Shown: piece after piece, positions 35,715-46,198 of the stretch
Position numbering within the stretch: the stretch's first letter is position 1
Layout: each line of letters starts with the position of its first letter
Assembly: GCA_016185395.1 (NCBI GenBank)
Contig: JACPNR010000006.1
Coordinates: 248,001 to 312,000, forward strand
Reading direction: 5' to 3'
Origin: Candidatus Korobacter versatilis
GTDB taxonomy: Bacteria; Acidobacteriota; Terriglobia; Terriglobales; Acidobacteriaceae
DNA: 64,000 nucleotides
Notes under the pieces: generated by a model
Told to the model about the DNA's origin: nothing
Seen by the model: the letters and a program-made list of their open reading frames with translations, nothing else
Database searches by the model: none
Program-made: the position numbers and the translations under genes

Positions 35715-36827
35715 ATGCGCACCTGGTCCATCCCGATCGGCAAGATCGCCGGCATCGACATCCGCATCCACTTCACCTTTATGGCCCTGCTGGTGTTCAT
35801 CATCTTCGCCGACCCGGCGGGCCCCGCCGGGTCCGGGCGCGCCCTCGCGCTCGTCGCCATCATCTTTGGCTCGGTCGTGCTGCACGAGCTCGGCCACGGA
35901 CTCGTCGCCGTCCACGCCGGCTTGCCGGTGCGCTCCATCACGCTACTGCCCATCGGCGGCGTCACCCTTATGGACACCGGGCAGAGCGGCCATCCGCCGC
36001 CCGCGGTCGAGATCCGCGTCGCCGCCGCCGGACCGCTCGTCAACCTCGGCATCGCCGGTGTCGGAGCGTTCGTTGTGCTCGCCGTTTATCCCGCAGCGGA
36101 AGTCTGGCTGTGGCAGCCGCCCTTCGTGCAGGCCTCGAACCTGCCGCGCGCCCTGGTGTGGACGAACCTGTTCATGGCGCTCTTCAACCTGCTGCCCGCG
36201 TATCCCATGGACGGCGGCCGCATCCTGCGCGCCTTCCTCGCGCGCGACGCCGGCTACCTCGCCGCCACGCGCCGCGCCGTCACCATCGGCCAGGGCTTTG
36301 CCATGTTCTTCATGTTCCTCGGCCTCTGGCACCCCTGGATGCTGCTCATCGGTTTCTTCCTCTTCTTCGCCGCGCAACTCGAAGAACGCTCCATCATGTT
36401 CCAGTCGGTGCTGGAGAACGTCCGGCTCGAGGAAGTCATGCTCACCGATTTCTCCACCCTCTCGCCCGCAGACACGCTCGAAGACGCGCTCTCCAAGGCC
36501 GTCCACACGCTGCAAGACGATTTTCCTGTCATCCGTGGCGCGGACATGGTCGGCGTGGTCTCGAAGCAGCGCATCCTCGCCGCCCTCCGCGAAGATGGCA
36601 ACGCCTACGTGCAATCCGTCATGAACAAGGCCTTCGAGATCGCGCAGCGTGGCGAGACGCTCGCCTCCGCGCTCAAGAAGTTCACCGCCAAAGAATTGAC
36701 GCTGCTGCCGGTCGTCGAGGCCGGGCGCCTCGTCGGCATCGTCACGCTCCAGAACCTGATGCACTCCATGGCCCTGCTCTCCGAAAGCCGCAAGATCCAG
36801 CGCGTGGACGACGACGAAGAGGATTGA
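35715..36827 (+). CDS. M50 site-2-protease with CBS domains
   Basis: An intramembrane zinc protease of 370 aa. It has four to six hydrophobic helices in residues 15-220, the zinc motif HELGH (57-61), and the second-site motif LLPAYPMDGGR (Asp about 166). Two C-terminal CBS domains (about 240-360) bind adenine nucleotides in related proteins and could tune activity. The substrate, perhaps an anti-sigma factor, is not evident nearby. The C-terminus is acidic (VDDDEED). Confidence 0.94.
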   Translation: MRTWSIPIGKIAGIDIRIHFTFMALLVFIIFADPAGPAGSGRALALVAIIFGSVVLHELGHGLVAVHAGLPVRSITLLPIGGVTLMDTGQSGHPPPAVEIRVAAAGPLVNLGIAGVGAFVVLAVYPAAEVWLWQPPFVQASNLPRALVWTNLFMALFNLLPAYPMDGGRILRAFLARDAGYLAATRRAVTIGQGFAMFFMFLGLWHPWMLLIGFFLFFAAQLEERSIMFQSVLENVRLEEVMLTDFSTLSPADTLEDALSKAVHTLQDDFPVIRGADMVGVVSKQRILAALREDGNAYVQSVMNKAFEIAQRGETLASALKKFTAKELTLLPVVEAGRLVGIVTLQNLMHSMALLSESRKIQRVDDDEED

Positions 36828-36837
36828 GAGTTAAGGG

Positions 36838-36990
36838 CCTTTTCGCCGCAGACGAACGCGGATAAACGCAGATTGAACAGAACCTAAAGACTGGCGTTTC
36901 TCTGTTCCGTGTTTATCCGGATCCGGTGGCCCAGGGGTCTTGGCTTGTCCTGATCCGCGTTCATCCGCGTTCATCTGCGGCGAAAACGGT
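36838..36990. repeat. 10-nt period inverted repeat between convergent genes
   Basis: TTTTCGCCGCAGACGAACGC then GGATAAACGCAG on the left. On the right, CCGCGTTCATCCGCGTTCAT then CTGCGGCGAAAA. The arms are nearly complementary and lie between the M50 gene and serA. Confidence 0.8.
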
Positions 36991-38583
36991 TCAGAGCCGC
37001 ATCGCCTTCACCAGCTTGACCGCCTCGATCTTGCGCAGCTCGTCGAGGACGGCTTCCGTCGGCTTCGAATCCACATGCACCACGGCGATGGCCTCCGCCG
37101 GCTTCCCGTTTTTCTCGCGGCGTCCCAAGGAAAAGTTCGCGATGTTGATGGCGTGCTTGCCGAGGATGGTCCCCACCTTGCCGATCACGCCGGGGACATC
37201 GTTGTTGCGCATGTAGATGAGATCGCGCTCGAGCGGCGCTTCCACGTCAATGTCGTCCACCGCGAGCAGGCGCGGCGACTTGCCGTGCAGCACCGCGCCC
37301 TTGGCGAGGCGTTCTTCGGAGTTCGTCTTGAGCAGCACGGTCATCACGTTGCCCGCGCCGCCCGAGGACGCTTTCGGTTTCTTGATCTCGCTGACTTCCA
37401 CGCCGCGCTCCGCCGCGATGGCGGCCGCGTTCACCAGGTTCGCTTTCTCCGCCAGCATCTGGTTCAGGATGCCCTTGACCGCCGCGTTGCGCAGCAGCTC
37501 CGTCTTCCATTCGGCGATGCGTCCGGAGTAGCGCACCGACACCGCCTCCACGTTCCCCGCGGTCACATTGGCGAGAAATGCTCCCAGGCGCTCGGCGAGC
37601 GCGATGTAGGGCTGCATCTCGACGTACTCCTCGTGGGTGAGCGACGGCACGTTGACGGCGTTCTGGATGACGCCGCGCTTCAGGTACTCGCGCACCTGCA
37701 TGGCGATCTGCACGCCGACGGCTTCCTGCGCCTCGAAGGTGGAGCCGGCGATGTGCGGCGTGAGCAGGACGTTCGCGAGCGCGAGTAACGGCGAATCTTT
37801 CGGTGGCTCGACGGTGAAGACGTCGAGCGCGGCGCCGGCGATGTGGCCGGATTTCAGCGCGGCGGCGAGGGCCTGCTCGTCGATGAGTTCGCCGCGGGCG
37901 CAGTTCACGATGCGCGCGCCGCGCTTCATCCGCGCCAGCGTCTGGGGATTGATCATGCCCTGCGTCTGCGGCGTGAGTCCCACGTGCAGCGTGAGGTAGT
38001 CGGCGTCCTTGTAGATCTCGTCGAGCGTGGCCAGCGTCACGCCCAGCTCGCGCACCAGCACGGTCGAGACGAACGGATCATGCGCGACCACCTTCATGCC
38101 GAACGCCTTCGCGCGCCGCGCGACTTCCACGCCGATGCGTCCGAGCCCGACGATGCCGAGCGTCTTGCCGCGCAGTTCCGTGCCCTGCAGCGATTTCTTC
38201 TCCCACTTGCCGGAGCGCGTGGTGGCGTCGGCGCGGGTGAGGTGCCGCGCCAGCGCGAGCATCATGGCGAACGCATGTTCGGCCACGGCGACGGCGTTCG
38301 CTCCCGGCGTGTTCATCACCGCGATGCCGCGCTTGGTGGCGGCTTCCACGTCGATGTTGTCCACGCCCACGCCCGCGCGCCCGATCACGCGCAGCTTCTT
38401 GGCGGCGTCGAGCGTTTTGCCGTCCACGAACACGGCCGAGCGCACGATGAGCGCGTCCGCGGACTCGAGATGCGCGGCAAGGCTGCCGTTGATGGCGTCC
38501 GGCCCAACCACCTGCCACTTGCTCTCTTCCTCGAGCAGCGCAAGCGCGGCGGGCGCGATCTTCTCGGCGACGACGATCTTCAT
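36991..38583 (-). CDS. serA: D-3-phosphoglycerate dehydrogenase
   Basis: Oxidises 3-phosphoglycerate, the first step of serine synthesis. The 530-aa long form has a catalytic domain with GRAGVGVDNID, the NAD-binding GIVGLGRIGVEVARRA (about 142-157), NCARGELIDE and HIAGST. Next come an allosteric substrate-binding domain and a C-terminal ACT domain (about 455-528, RNNDVPGVIGKVGTIL) that usually senses serine. It is downstream of a class-V aminotransferase that may replace serC, with a toxin-antitoxin pair between them. Confidence 0.97.
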   Translation of the reverse strand: MKIVVAEKIAPAALALLEEESKWQVVGPDAINGSLAAHLESADALIVRSAVFVDGKTLDAAKKLRVIGRAGVGVDNIDVEAATKRGIAVMNTPGANAVAVAEHAFAMMLALARHLTRADATTRSGKWEKKSLQGTELRGKTLGIVGLGRIGVEVARRAKAFGMKVVAHDPFVSTVLVRELGVTLATLDEIYKDADYLTLHVGLTPQTQGMINPQTLARMKRGARIVNCARGELIDEQALAAALKSGHIAGAALDVFTVEPPKDSPLLALANVLLTPHIAGSTFEAQEAVGVQIAMQVREYLKRGVIQNAVNVPSLTHEEYVEMQPYIALAERLGAFLANVTAGNVEAVSVRYSGRIAEWKTELLRNAAVKGILNQMLAEKANLVNAAAIAAERGVEVSEIKKPKASSGGAGNVMTVLLKTNSEERLAKGAVLHGKSPRLLAVDDIDVEAPLERDLIYMRNNDVPGVIGKVGTILGKHAINIANFSLGRREKNGKPAEAIAVVHVDSKPTEAVLDELRKIEAVKLVKAMRL

Positions 38584-38618
38584 GGAAGCAGGAATGCGGG
38601 CTGGATGAACGATCGGTA

Positions 38619-40288
<1,670 letters not shown>

Positions 40289-40339
40289 GAGGAGAGAAGT
40301 TTACCGGAAGAGGCGGGGAAAACGCCTGCGTTACTCCGG

Positions 40340-41566
40340 CTACTCCAGGCGCATGCGCTGGTAGTTCACCGGCTTGGCGGAGATCAGTTTCCTGTCTTTC
40401 AGGAACAGGACGATGGCGGATTTCGCATCTTCTCCGTCGAGCACCAGCACCAGGCCATCGCCATCGGGCTGGAGCGCGAGCGGAGCGGCCCACTCCACGC
40501 GGTCGATGAAGCGGTGCGGCAGCACGGCGATGCCGTCGAGCTTGTCGAAGCCGACGTCGTAATACGCGTTGCCGTGGCCCACGAGCACGATGCGGCGCTT
40601 GCCGCTGTCTTCGTTGATGAGCAGATACGCCGCGTCGGTGCCGCCGCCGAACCCGGTGAAGTCGCCGCCCATGCGTCCGGCAGGCTTCTCGTCGTTGTCG
40701 CGCAGCCAGGTGAGCGCGGCGCCGCTGAAATCGGATTCCTGCGCCACGCGCCAGTGGTCGAGCTTGGTCATGGCCTGCGCGTCCACGGGCAACACGCCGG
40801 CGGGCAGTTGAGCGTCGCGTCCGATGTCCATGGGCGCGGGCTTGCCGTAATCCTGCGTCGCCGCCACGATGGTCACGATGGCGGCGATCACGCCCAGCGC
40901 GACCGCGCCGCGCAGTATCCAGCTCGTGCCCTCGCGCTGCAGCGCGCGGATCTTCACCGTCTCCGAGCCCGGCATCTCGCCGAGTTCACGCGCGAGCTGG
41001 CCCATCATGCCGATGTGGTCGCTCACGTGCCGCGCCGTGTATGGCGCCGGCATCGTCAGCTCGCTGAGCTCCACCGCGCCCGGCGTCACGGTGAAGAACG
41101 TCTTTGACGAGCAGCAGACTTTCTGCAACGCCTGCATCACGCTCTTGCCGCTGGTGAACATCTTGGCTTGCGTGGGATTGTCGGAGCGCGTGGTGAAGCG
41201 CGCGTCGAACATGTCGTCCGGCGTCTTGACCAGCACGCGGCCTTCCGTGGCGCGCGCCCCCTTGGGGACGACCGACAGCGTGAACGTGGCCGGCGCCTTC
41301 ATGTGGATGTTCAGCGCGGGCGTGTTCTCCTCATAGGAGAAGCGCACGATCGTGGGCAGCTTCTGGAAGTTGCCGCTCACCACCAGGTCGCCGCCATCGC
41401 GGAAGACTTCGGAATCCTTCAGCGCCTTGGCGATGGCGCGCGCGTCGGGCGCGAGGTCTTCGTAACCGCTGAACGTGTTCTTGCCGCGGAACATCGCGAT
41501 GATGAACCCGGCGATGGCGACCGCCGCGACCACCAACAGCGCGATGATAAGAGGATGCTGATTCAT
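40340..41566 (-). CDS. hypothetical two-helix membrane protein
   Basis: A 408-aa protein with an N-terminal helix (about 6-27) and a second helix near 218-240 (GAVALGVIAAIVTIVAATQ). The segment between contains FTTRSDNPTQAKMF and a CCSS pair. The C-terminal part (about 265-400) alternates strands such as YLLINEDSGKRRIVLVGHGN. I do not recognise the family. It ends 51 nt before the class-V aminotransferase and may lead that transcript. Confidence 0.7.
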   Translation of the reverse strand: MNQHPLIIALLVVAAVAIAGFIIAMFRGKNTFSGYEDLAPDARAIAKALKDSEVFRDGGDLVVSGNFQKLPTIVRFSYEENTPALNIHMKAPATFTLSVVPKGARATEGRVLVKTPDDMFDARFTTRSDNPTQAKMFTSGKSVMQALQKVCCSSKTFFTVTPGAVELSELTMPAPYTARHVSDHIGMMGQLARELGEMPGSETVKIRALQREGTSWILRGAVALGVIAAIVTIVAATQDYGKPAPMDIGRDAQLPAGVLPVDAQAMTKLDHWRVAQESDFSGAALTWLRDNDEKPAGRMGGDFTGFGGGTDAAYLLINEDSGKRRIVLVGHGNAYYDVGFDKLDGIAVLPHRFIDRVEWAAPLALQPDGDGLVLVLDGEDAKSAIVLFLKDRKLISAKPVNYQRMRLE

Positions 41567-41663
41567 GACCAGGGACGAATCGACGCAGCTTCGCTTCCGC
41601 GAAGGCCAGATACGCCGCGATGATACCCCGCGTTTACTCGGGAAGCAATGCGCATCCCAGTGC

Positions 41664-41693
41664 TCAGGTGAACACCTGAACCTCTTCTATAAT
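41664..41693 (+). promoter_or_regulatory. yqeY-like gene promoter with palindrome at -35
   Basis: A perfect 16-bp palindrome TCAGGTGAACACCTGA (41664-41679) occupies the -35 position before a consensus -10 TATAAT (41688-41693). The -10 ends 8 nt before the ATG, so the mRNA is probably leaderless and under operator control. Confidence 0.6.
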
Positions 41694-41701
41694 CCATCCA
41701 T

Positions 41702-42169
41702 ATGACCATCAGCGAGCAGATCTCCGCCGCCATGACCGCCGCCATGAAGGCGCGCGACGAGCATCGCCTCTCCACCCTGCGCATGGTGAAGTCCGCCCTC
41801 AAGAACAAGGAGATCGACAAGCGCGCCCCGCTCGACGACAAGGAAGCCATGCAGGTCCTCAGCACGCTCATCAAGCAGCGCAAGGATTCCATCGACGCCT
41901 TCACCAGGGGCAATCGCCAGGAGATGGCCGACAAGGAAGCCGCCGAGATCGTCATCATCGAGAGCTACATGCCCAAGACGGCGGGCGAAGACGAGATCGC
42001 CGCCAAGGTCAGCGAGACCATCACGGAGATGTCCGCGAGCGGCGCAGCGCCGGTGATGAAAGATATGGGGACGGTGATGAAGAACGTGATGGCCAGGTTC
42101 GCCGGCGCCCGCGTCGACGGCAAAGCCGTGAGCGACGCGGTGAAGAAAGCGCTTACGCCGAAGGCGTAA
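41702..42169 (+). CDS. GatB/YqeY domain protein
   Basis: A 155-aa all-helical protein of the YqeY family, related to the tail domain of the Glu-tRNA amidotransferase subunit GatB. It has LRMVKSALKNKEIDKR (about 26-41), LIKQRKDSIDAF, IESYMPK and the C-terminal GKAVSDAVKKAL. The family is thought to touch tRNA, but its role is unproven. A single gene with an unusual palindrome-bearing promoter. Confidence 0.93.
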   Translation: MTISEQISAAMTAAMKARDEHRLSTLRMVKSALKNKEIDKRAPLDDKEAMQVLSTLIKQRKDSIDAFTRGNRQEMADKEAAEIVIIESYMPKTAGEDEIAAKVSETITEMSASGAAPVMKDMGTVMKNVMARFAGARVDGKAVSDAVKKALTPKA

Positions 42170-42205
42170 ACCTCCCCTGTTGATAGAGGGTGTGCCTCTC
42201 GCCCA

Positions 42206-42634
42206 CTACAGCTCCAACTTGTCGAGGGCCGCCAAGAGCTTGCGCGCCACCTGCTCCACGCCCGCACCGGGCAGCAGCAATACCTTCGTCGCTGACTTCT
42301 CGATCATCAGGTTGAAGCGTCCAAGCGCGGCGTCTTCCGCGTGGCGCAGGTCGGTGCGGTAGGCGAGCACCGGCTTCTTCTTCGCGTAGGCGTAGCCGCA
42401 CTCCCAGCACGTGCCTGAGTCGGGATCGGGGCCGTCCATGTTGGCGACCACCACCGCGGCCCACTCGATGCCTTCCACGTCCTTCTTGAAGATGGCCGCG
42501 CCGCTACGTTCGCGCGGCTCCTTCTCCTGCGGCAGCCACACTTCGTGCTCGGCTTCGACCAGCGCATCGCGCAAGCGCCGGTTGAAGTCGCGCTCGGCGG
42601 CGTTGAATAGCGGTCCCGCGAGGAAGAGTCTCAT
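42206..42634 (-). CDS. nucleoside 2-deoxyribosyltransferase
   Basis: A 142-aa enzyme of the N-deoxyribosyltransferase/DNPH1 fold. It has the N-terminal MRLFLAGPLFNAAERDFN, a conserved glutamate/aspartate region and VVVANMDGPDPDSGTCWECG (about 61-80) with the catalytic Glu in CWECGYAYA. Such enzymes exchange or hydrolyse deoxynucleosides (or dNMPs) in salvage or clean-up. The gene starts 4 nt after the RNase H gene stop, so the two are an operon. Confidence 0.9.
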   Translation of the reverse strand: MRLFLAGPLFNAAERDFNRRLRDALVEAEHEVWLPQEKEPRERSGAAIFKKDVEGIEWAAVVVANMDGPDPDSGTCWECGYAYAKKKPVLAYRTDLRHAEDAALGRFNLMIEKSATKVLLLPGAGVEQVARKLLAALDKLEL

Positions 42635-42638
42635 CCGG

Positions 42639-43229
42639 CTAGTCCTTCCTGCGGACCTTCACCAGCGCGCCCTCGTGCAGCGGCTCGCCCAGGAACTCGA
42701 CCACGCCGTTCTTCACCACGCCATTTGCTTCACGCGGCGTCGCGGCCGGCTGGGGCTTCTTCGCATAAGCATCCGCGCGGACGGTCGTGGCCCCCGGCAT
42801 CCCGGAATCCATTGCCTGGTTTGCCAGCCGGTCGGCGTCGCGGTTCTGCTCGCGGCGCACGTGCTGTATCTCGAACCACGCCAGCGGACGCAGCATCTCC
42901 TGCGCGCGCTTGTGCAGCGTGACCAGCTCGGGCGCGCGGACTTTGTACTGCCCCTTCATCTGCTTGACCAGCAGCTCGGAATCGCTCACCACCATCAGCG
43001 CGTCGTGCTTGTGCGACGCGGCATACGCGATGGCCGCGATCAGCCCCGCATATTCCGCAAAATTGTTGGTGCGAATGCCGAGGAACTCGCTCAGCTCGGC
43101 GACCGTCGCGCCGGTCTCATCCTCGAGCAGCACGCCGTAACCGGCCGGCCCGGGATTCCCGCGCGCGCCACCATCCACGTGCGCGATCAGGTAGTGCGCA
43201 GGGCGTTCGCGTTGGAAGAGAGAGGGCAT
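42639..43229 (-). CDS. RNase H1-like protein
   Basis: A 196-aa protein whose residues 13-140 form an RNase H fold: AHVDGGARGNPGPAGYG (first catalytic Asp), NNFAEYAGLIAAI (catalytic Glu), VVSDSELLVKQMKG (Asp) and REQNRDADRLANQAMD (final Asp). All four acidic residues are present. It is the short archaeal/YpdQ-like type with about 55 extra C-terminal residues. It is expected to degrade RNA in RNA-DNA hybrids. I chose ATG 43229 (MPSLFQRERP) over one seven codons earlier. Confidence 0.9.
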   Translation of the reverse strand: MPSLFQRERPAHYLIAHVDGGARGNPGPAGYGVLLEDETGATVAELSEFLGIRTNNFAEYAGLIAAIAYAASHKHDALMVVSDSELLVKQMKGQYKVRAPELVTLHKRAQEMLRPLAWFEIQHVRREQNRDADRLANQAMDSGMPGATTVRADAYAKKPQPAATPREANGVVKNGVVEFLGEPLHEGALVKVRRKD

Positions 43230-43247
43230 GGGTCCCCAAAAGCCTTT

Positions 43248-43320
43248 CACACGAAGGGCACGAAGGTGACACGAAGGTCACGAAGTCATCAGACGCGCCT
43301 TAGTGCAACCTTCGTGTGAT
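43248..43320. repeat. 9-nt period repeat
   Basis: CACACGAAGGGCACGAAGGT followed by two more CACGAAGG-like units, then inverted ACCTTCGTGTG, between two minus-strand genes. Confidence 0.7.
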
Positions 43321-43365
43321 GCCGTTGATCTTGTTTCTACTTCTGCAGTGTGAGAGCTGCAATCG

Positions 43366-44124
43366 CTACCGTCCGTCGGCCAGCCGCAGCGCCAACCGGT
43401 CGGGAAGTTTGGCGTCGAAGATGCGCTTCTGCGCCGCCTTGATGTCGTACGGCACGCGGTGGAACGTGATCGCGCTTTTCTCGGTGTCGTAGGCAAGGAA
43501 CGCGGCGCGCGGATCGCCATCGCGCGGCTGCCCGGTCGAGCCCGGATTCAGCAGATACTTGGTGCCGGCGGCGAGCTGCAGCTCGAACGTCTCCAGCTTG
43601 TCCTTGCTCTTGTAGATCGGCCGGATGGTCCCCCACTGCCCGTCGGGACTGGCGCTGAACCCGCCCTGGATGTGCGTGTGTCCGAAGAAAGTGATCGCCG
43701 CGGCGGCCTTCGCCAGCGGCTCGTACGCGTCGCGCTGCACGATGATGTACTCGTCTTCATCGAGCGGCGAACCGTGGACGAGCTGCACGTTCTCGAGCCC
43801 TTCGACCTTGGCCGGGCCCTGCGGCAGCGCCTTCAGGAACTCGAGGTTCTCGGGCGTGAGCTCCTTCATCGTCCACAGCGCGGCCAGGCCGGCCACGGGA
43901 TTGAACCCATCCACCCCGCTCACCCCGGTGCAGGCTTTGTCGTGGTTGCCGCGGACGAAATGTCTTCCCAGCTTGCGCGCCCGCTCCGTCACCTCGTTCG
44001 GGCTCGCGCCGTAGCCCACGATGTCGCCCAGGTTAAGGACGAGCTCGTGCGCCGGCGCCGCGGCCAGGCATGCCTCCATGCCCTCGAGGTTGGCATGGAT
44101 GTCGCTGATGATGAGGATGCGCAC
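43366..44124 (-). CDS. calcineurin-like metallophosphoesterase
   Basis: A 252-aa phosphoesterase with all dinuclear-metal motifs: ISDIHANLEG (about 5-14), LNLGDIVGYG (about 30-39), VRGNHDKA (about 57-64), LVHGSP and FFGHTHIQGG (about 145-154). It belongs to the YfcE/MJ0936-like group of small cytoplasmic phosphodiesterases. The biological substrate is unknown. Confidence 0.93.
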   Translation of the reverse strand: MRILIISDIHANLEGMEACLAAAPAHELVLNLGDIVGYGASPNEVTERARKLGRHFVRGNHDKACTGVSGVDGFNPVAGLAALWTMKELTPENLEFLKALPQGPAKVEGLENVQLVHGSPLDEDEYIIVQRDAYEPLAKAAAAITFFGHTHIQGGFSASPDGQWGTIRPIYKSKDKLETFELQLAAGTKYLLNPGSTGQPRDGDPRAAFLAYDTEKSAITFHRVPYDIKAAQKRIFDAKLPDRLALRLADGR

Positions 44125-44401
44125 AGGTTAGGGAGCGCAAAAGATTAACACGAGCAGTGGCTGCTCGCTGGTGACTAGGAGCGCCGGCGTCTCGCCGACT
44201 GGCGCGGGCGGCATCCTGCCGCCGCCTCGGGTCACCCTCAAACGCCAGCCTTGCTTGTGTGGGGGCAACGAGTCCACAACCCGAGTCATGCTGAGCGCAG
44301 GCCGTCCTCGGCCGGAGTCGAAGCATTCCTGCCCCGCCGAAACTCCTCCGTCCGAAGGGATCAAAACCTCCTTTCCTCCCCTCCTCCTGTCTGGGTTTGG
44401 T
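44125..44401. other. repeat-rich spacer, no gene seen
   Basis: Contains a diverged copy of the palindromic element found inside recG (44180-44226, GCGCCGGCGTCTCGCCGAC...), a GTCATGCTGAGCGCAGGCCG repeat fragment (about 44286-44328) and the polypyrimidine repeat TTTCCTCCCCTCCTCCTGT (about 44374-44393). Confidence 0.6.
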
Positions 44402-45307
44402 TTACAGACGCACCCAACGTCCTGCGGCGATCTCCCTGATCGGCGGCGACTCTCGCGACGACCCATCCAGCTTGCCCACCGTCTCCAGCGGCTTCGCGCG
44501 GTCGGAGCGCAGCGTCGGGATCGCCGCCAGCAGCCCCTTGGTATAAGGATGCGCCGGCGCCGCAAAGATCTCGCGCACCGGCCCCATTTCGACGACGGCC
44601 CCCTGGTACATCACCGCCACCCGGTCCGCCACCTGCGAGACCACGCCGAGGTCGTGCGAGATGAACAGCATCGCCAGCCCAAACTTCTTCCGCAGTCCCG
44701 CCAGCAGCTCGAGTATCTGCTGCTGCACCGTGACGTCGAGCGCCGTCGTGGGCTCGTCCGCGATCAGCAGCCGCGGACGGTTCACGATCGCCATCGCGAT
44801 CATCACCCGCTGCCGCTGCCCGCCGGAAAGCTGGTGCGGATAATCCCGCGCCCGCCGCTCCGGCTCTGGTATCTGGACTTCCCTCAACATCTCGACTGCT
44901 TTCGCCCTAGCTTCTTTCTTGCGGGCTGAAGACCGAAGACTGAAGACTGCAGACTCGTGCGCCAGCACCGCTTCCGCCACCTGGTCGCCCACCCGCATCA
45001 CCGGATTCAGCGCCGTCATCGGCTCCTGGAAGATCATGCTGATGCCCGCGCCCCGCACCGCCCGCATGCGTTCCTCGTCGAGCGTAAGCAGTTCCTGGCC
45101 ATCGAACGTGACCTCGCCGCGGACTCTGGCTTGCGGCGTCAGCAGCCGCATGATCGAAAGCGCGGTCACCGATTTCCCCGAGCCCGATTCACCCACCAGC
45201 CCCAGCGACTCCCCCTCCCCGATCTCAAACGCGACCTCGCGCACCACCGCCGCCCAGCCCGGGCCGGTAGAGAAGTCCACGTCGAGATGGTTCACAGTCA
45301 GCAGCAT
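44402..45307 (-). CDS. oligopeptide-type ABC transporter ATP-binding protein
   Basis: A 301-aa ATPase of the OppD/DppD family that powers peptide or nickel import. It has Walker A GESGSGKS (about 40-47), LSGGQRQRV signature, Walker B LLIADEPTTALDV, and the C-terminal Opp-type AHPYTKGLLAAIP. The permease and binding-protein genes are absent, so this is an orphan. Around residues 122-133 it carries an extra stretch (ESAVFSLRSSA) encoded by a heptamer repeat array. I chose ATG 45307 (MLLTVNHLDV); the seven upstream codons are repeat DNA. Confidence 0.9.
   Translation of the reverse strand: MLLTVNHLDVDFSTGPGWAAVVREVAFEIGEGESLGLVGESGSGKSVTALSIMRLLTPQARVRGEVTFDGQELLTLDEERMRAVRGAGISMIFQEPMTALNPVMRVGDQVAEAVLAHESAVFSLRSSARKKEARAKAVEMLREVQIPEPERRARDYPHQLSGGQRQRVMIAMAIVNRPRLLIADEPTTALDVTVQQQILELLAGLRKKFGLAMLFISHDLGVVSQVADRVAVMYQGAVVEMGPVREIFAAPAHPYTKGLLAAIPTLRSDRAKPLETVGKLDGSSRESPPIREIAAGRWVRL
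44926..44953. repeat. heptamer array inside the ABC ATPase gene
   Basis: CTGAAGA CCGAAGA CTGAAGA CTGCAGA, four 7-nt units read in frame on the minus strand as part of ESAVFSLRSSA. Family alignments of OppD have no such segment at this point (from memory). Confidence 0.75.
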
Positions 45308-45309
45308 CC

Positions 45310-45351
45310 GGCTACTCGCTACTCGCAACTCGGTACTCGCAACTCCCTACT
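45310..45351. repeat. heptamer array (CGCTACT type)
   Basis: GGCTACT CGCTACT CGCAACT CGGTACT CGCAACT CCCTACT, six 7-nt units between the SPFH and ABC genes. The SPFH stop codon falls inside it. Confidence 0.85.
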
Positions 45352-46198
45352 GCGGCGTCAGCACCAGCGGCAGCCCGTTTTTCGTGTTCCCGATGATCAC
45401 GATCTTCGCGTTCTTCGAGTCGGCGAGCTTCTCCGTGGCTTCGATGCCCTTCCACGTCAGCAGCTCCGGCGAAATGCCCGCGCTCACCGTCTTCTGGAAG
45501 TCGCGGATGCCCTCCGCCTCGATGCGCTTGCGGTCCGCCTCCTGCTTTTCTTTCTGCAAGCGGAACGACATGGCCAGCGACTCCTGCTCCGCCTGCTGCT
45601 TCAACTCGATGGCCGCCTTCAGCGCCGCCGGCAACTGGATATCGCGCAGCAGGATGCTCTCCACCTCGATGCCGCGCTTCCCCAGTTCGCGCGCGAGCGC
45701 CACGTAGATCTCCTGCGCCACCTTCTCCCGCTCGCCGGTGTAGAGCGCGTTCGCCGGATGCGACGACGTCGCTTCGCGGATCGCCGTGCGCAACGTCGGC
45801 TCGATCACCACCGCGATGTATCCCGGCCCAACACTCTGGTACAGCTCCGCCGCCTTGTCCGCGCGCACGCGGAACAGCAGCGAGGTGTCCAGCGCCATCA
45901 CCAGCCCCTCACTCGAGGGAACACTGGCAGACTCTTTGATCTCCTGCGTCCGTACCGACATCACGTTGTTCACCTTGAAAGGATTCACCCAGTGGATGCC
46001 CTCGCCCAGGTAGTGCGCCTTGTCCACCTCGCCGAACAGCGTGAGCACGCCCACGTGTCCCGCCGGCACCTTCGCCACCCCGGAGAACACAAAGATCACC
46101 AGCAGGAACCCCAGCGCCAGCGCGCCCACGCCGCGGAAGAACCCCCCGCCGCCGCCGATGTTGATGGTCTTGTCCTTATCGAAACCGTATGTCGCCAT
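45347..46198 (-). CDS. SPFH/prohibitin-family membrane protein
   Basis: A 283-aa protein with a glycine-rich N-terminus, one membrane helix (about 25-43), an SPFH domain (about 47-200: VPAGHVGVLTLFGEV, EGIHWVNPF, VRTQEIKESASVPSSEGL) and a C-terminal coiled coil (about 200-245, QQAEQESLAMSFRLQKEKQE). It resembles prohibitin/HflC-type scaffolds that ring membrane proteases or microdomains. No ftsH or hflK neighbour is seen. Confidence 0.92.
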   Translation of the reverse strand: MATYGFDKDKTINIGGGGGFFRGVGALALGFLLVIFVFSGVAKVPAGHVGVLTLFGEVDKAHYLGEGIHWVNPFKVNNVMSVRTQEIKESASVPSSEGLVMALDTSLLFRVRADKAAELYQSVGPGYIAVVIEPTLRTAIREATSSHPANALYTGEREKVAQEIYVALARELGKRGIEVESILLRDIQLPAALKAAIELKQQAEQESLAMSFRLQKEKQEADRKRIEAEGIRDFQKTVSAGISPELLTWKGIEATEKLADSKNAKIVIIGNTKNGLPLVLTPQ

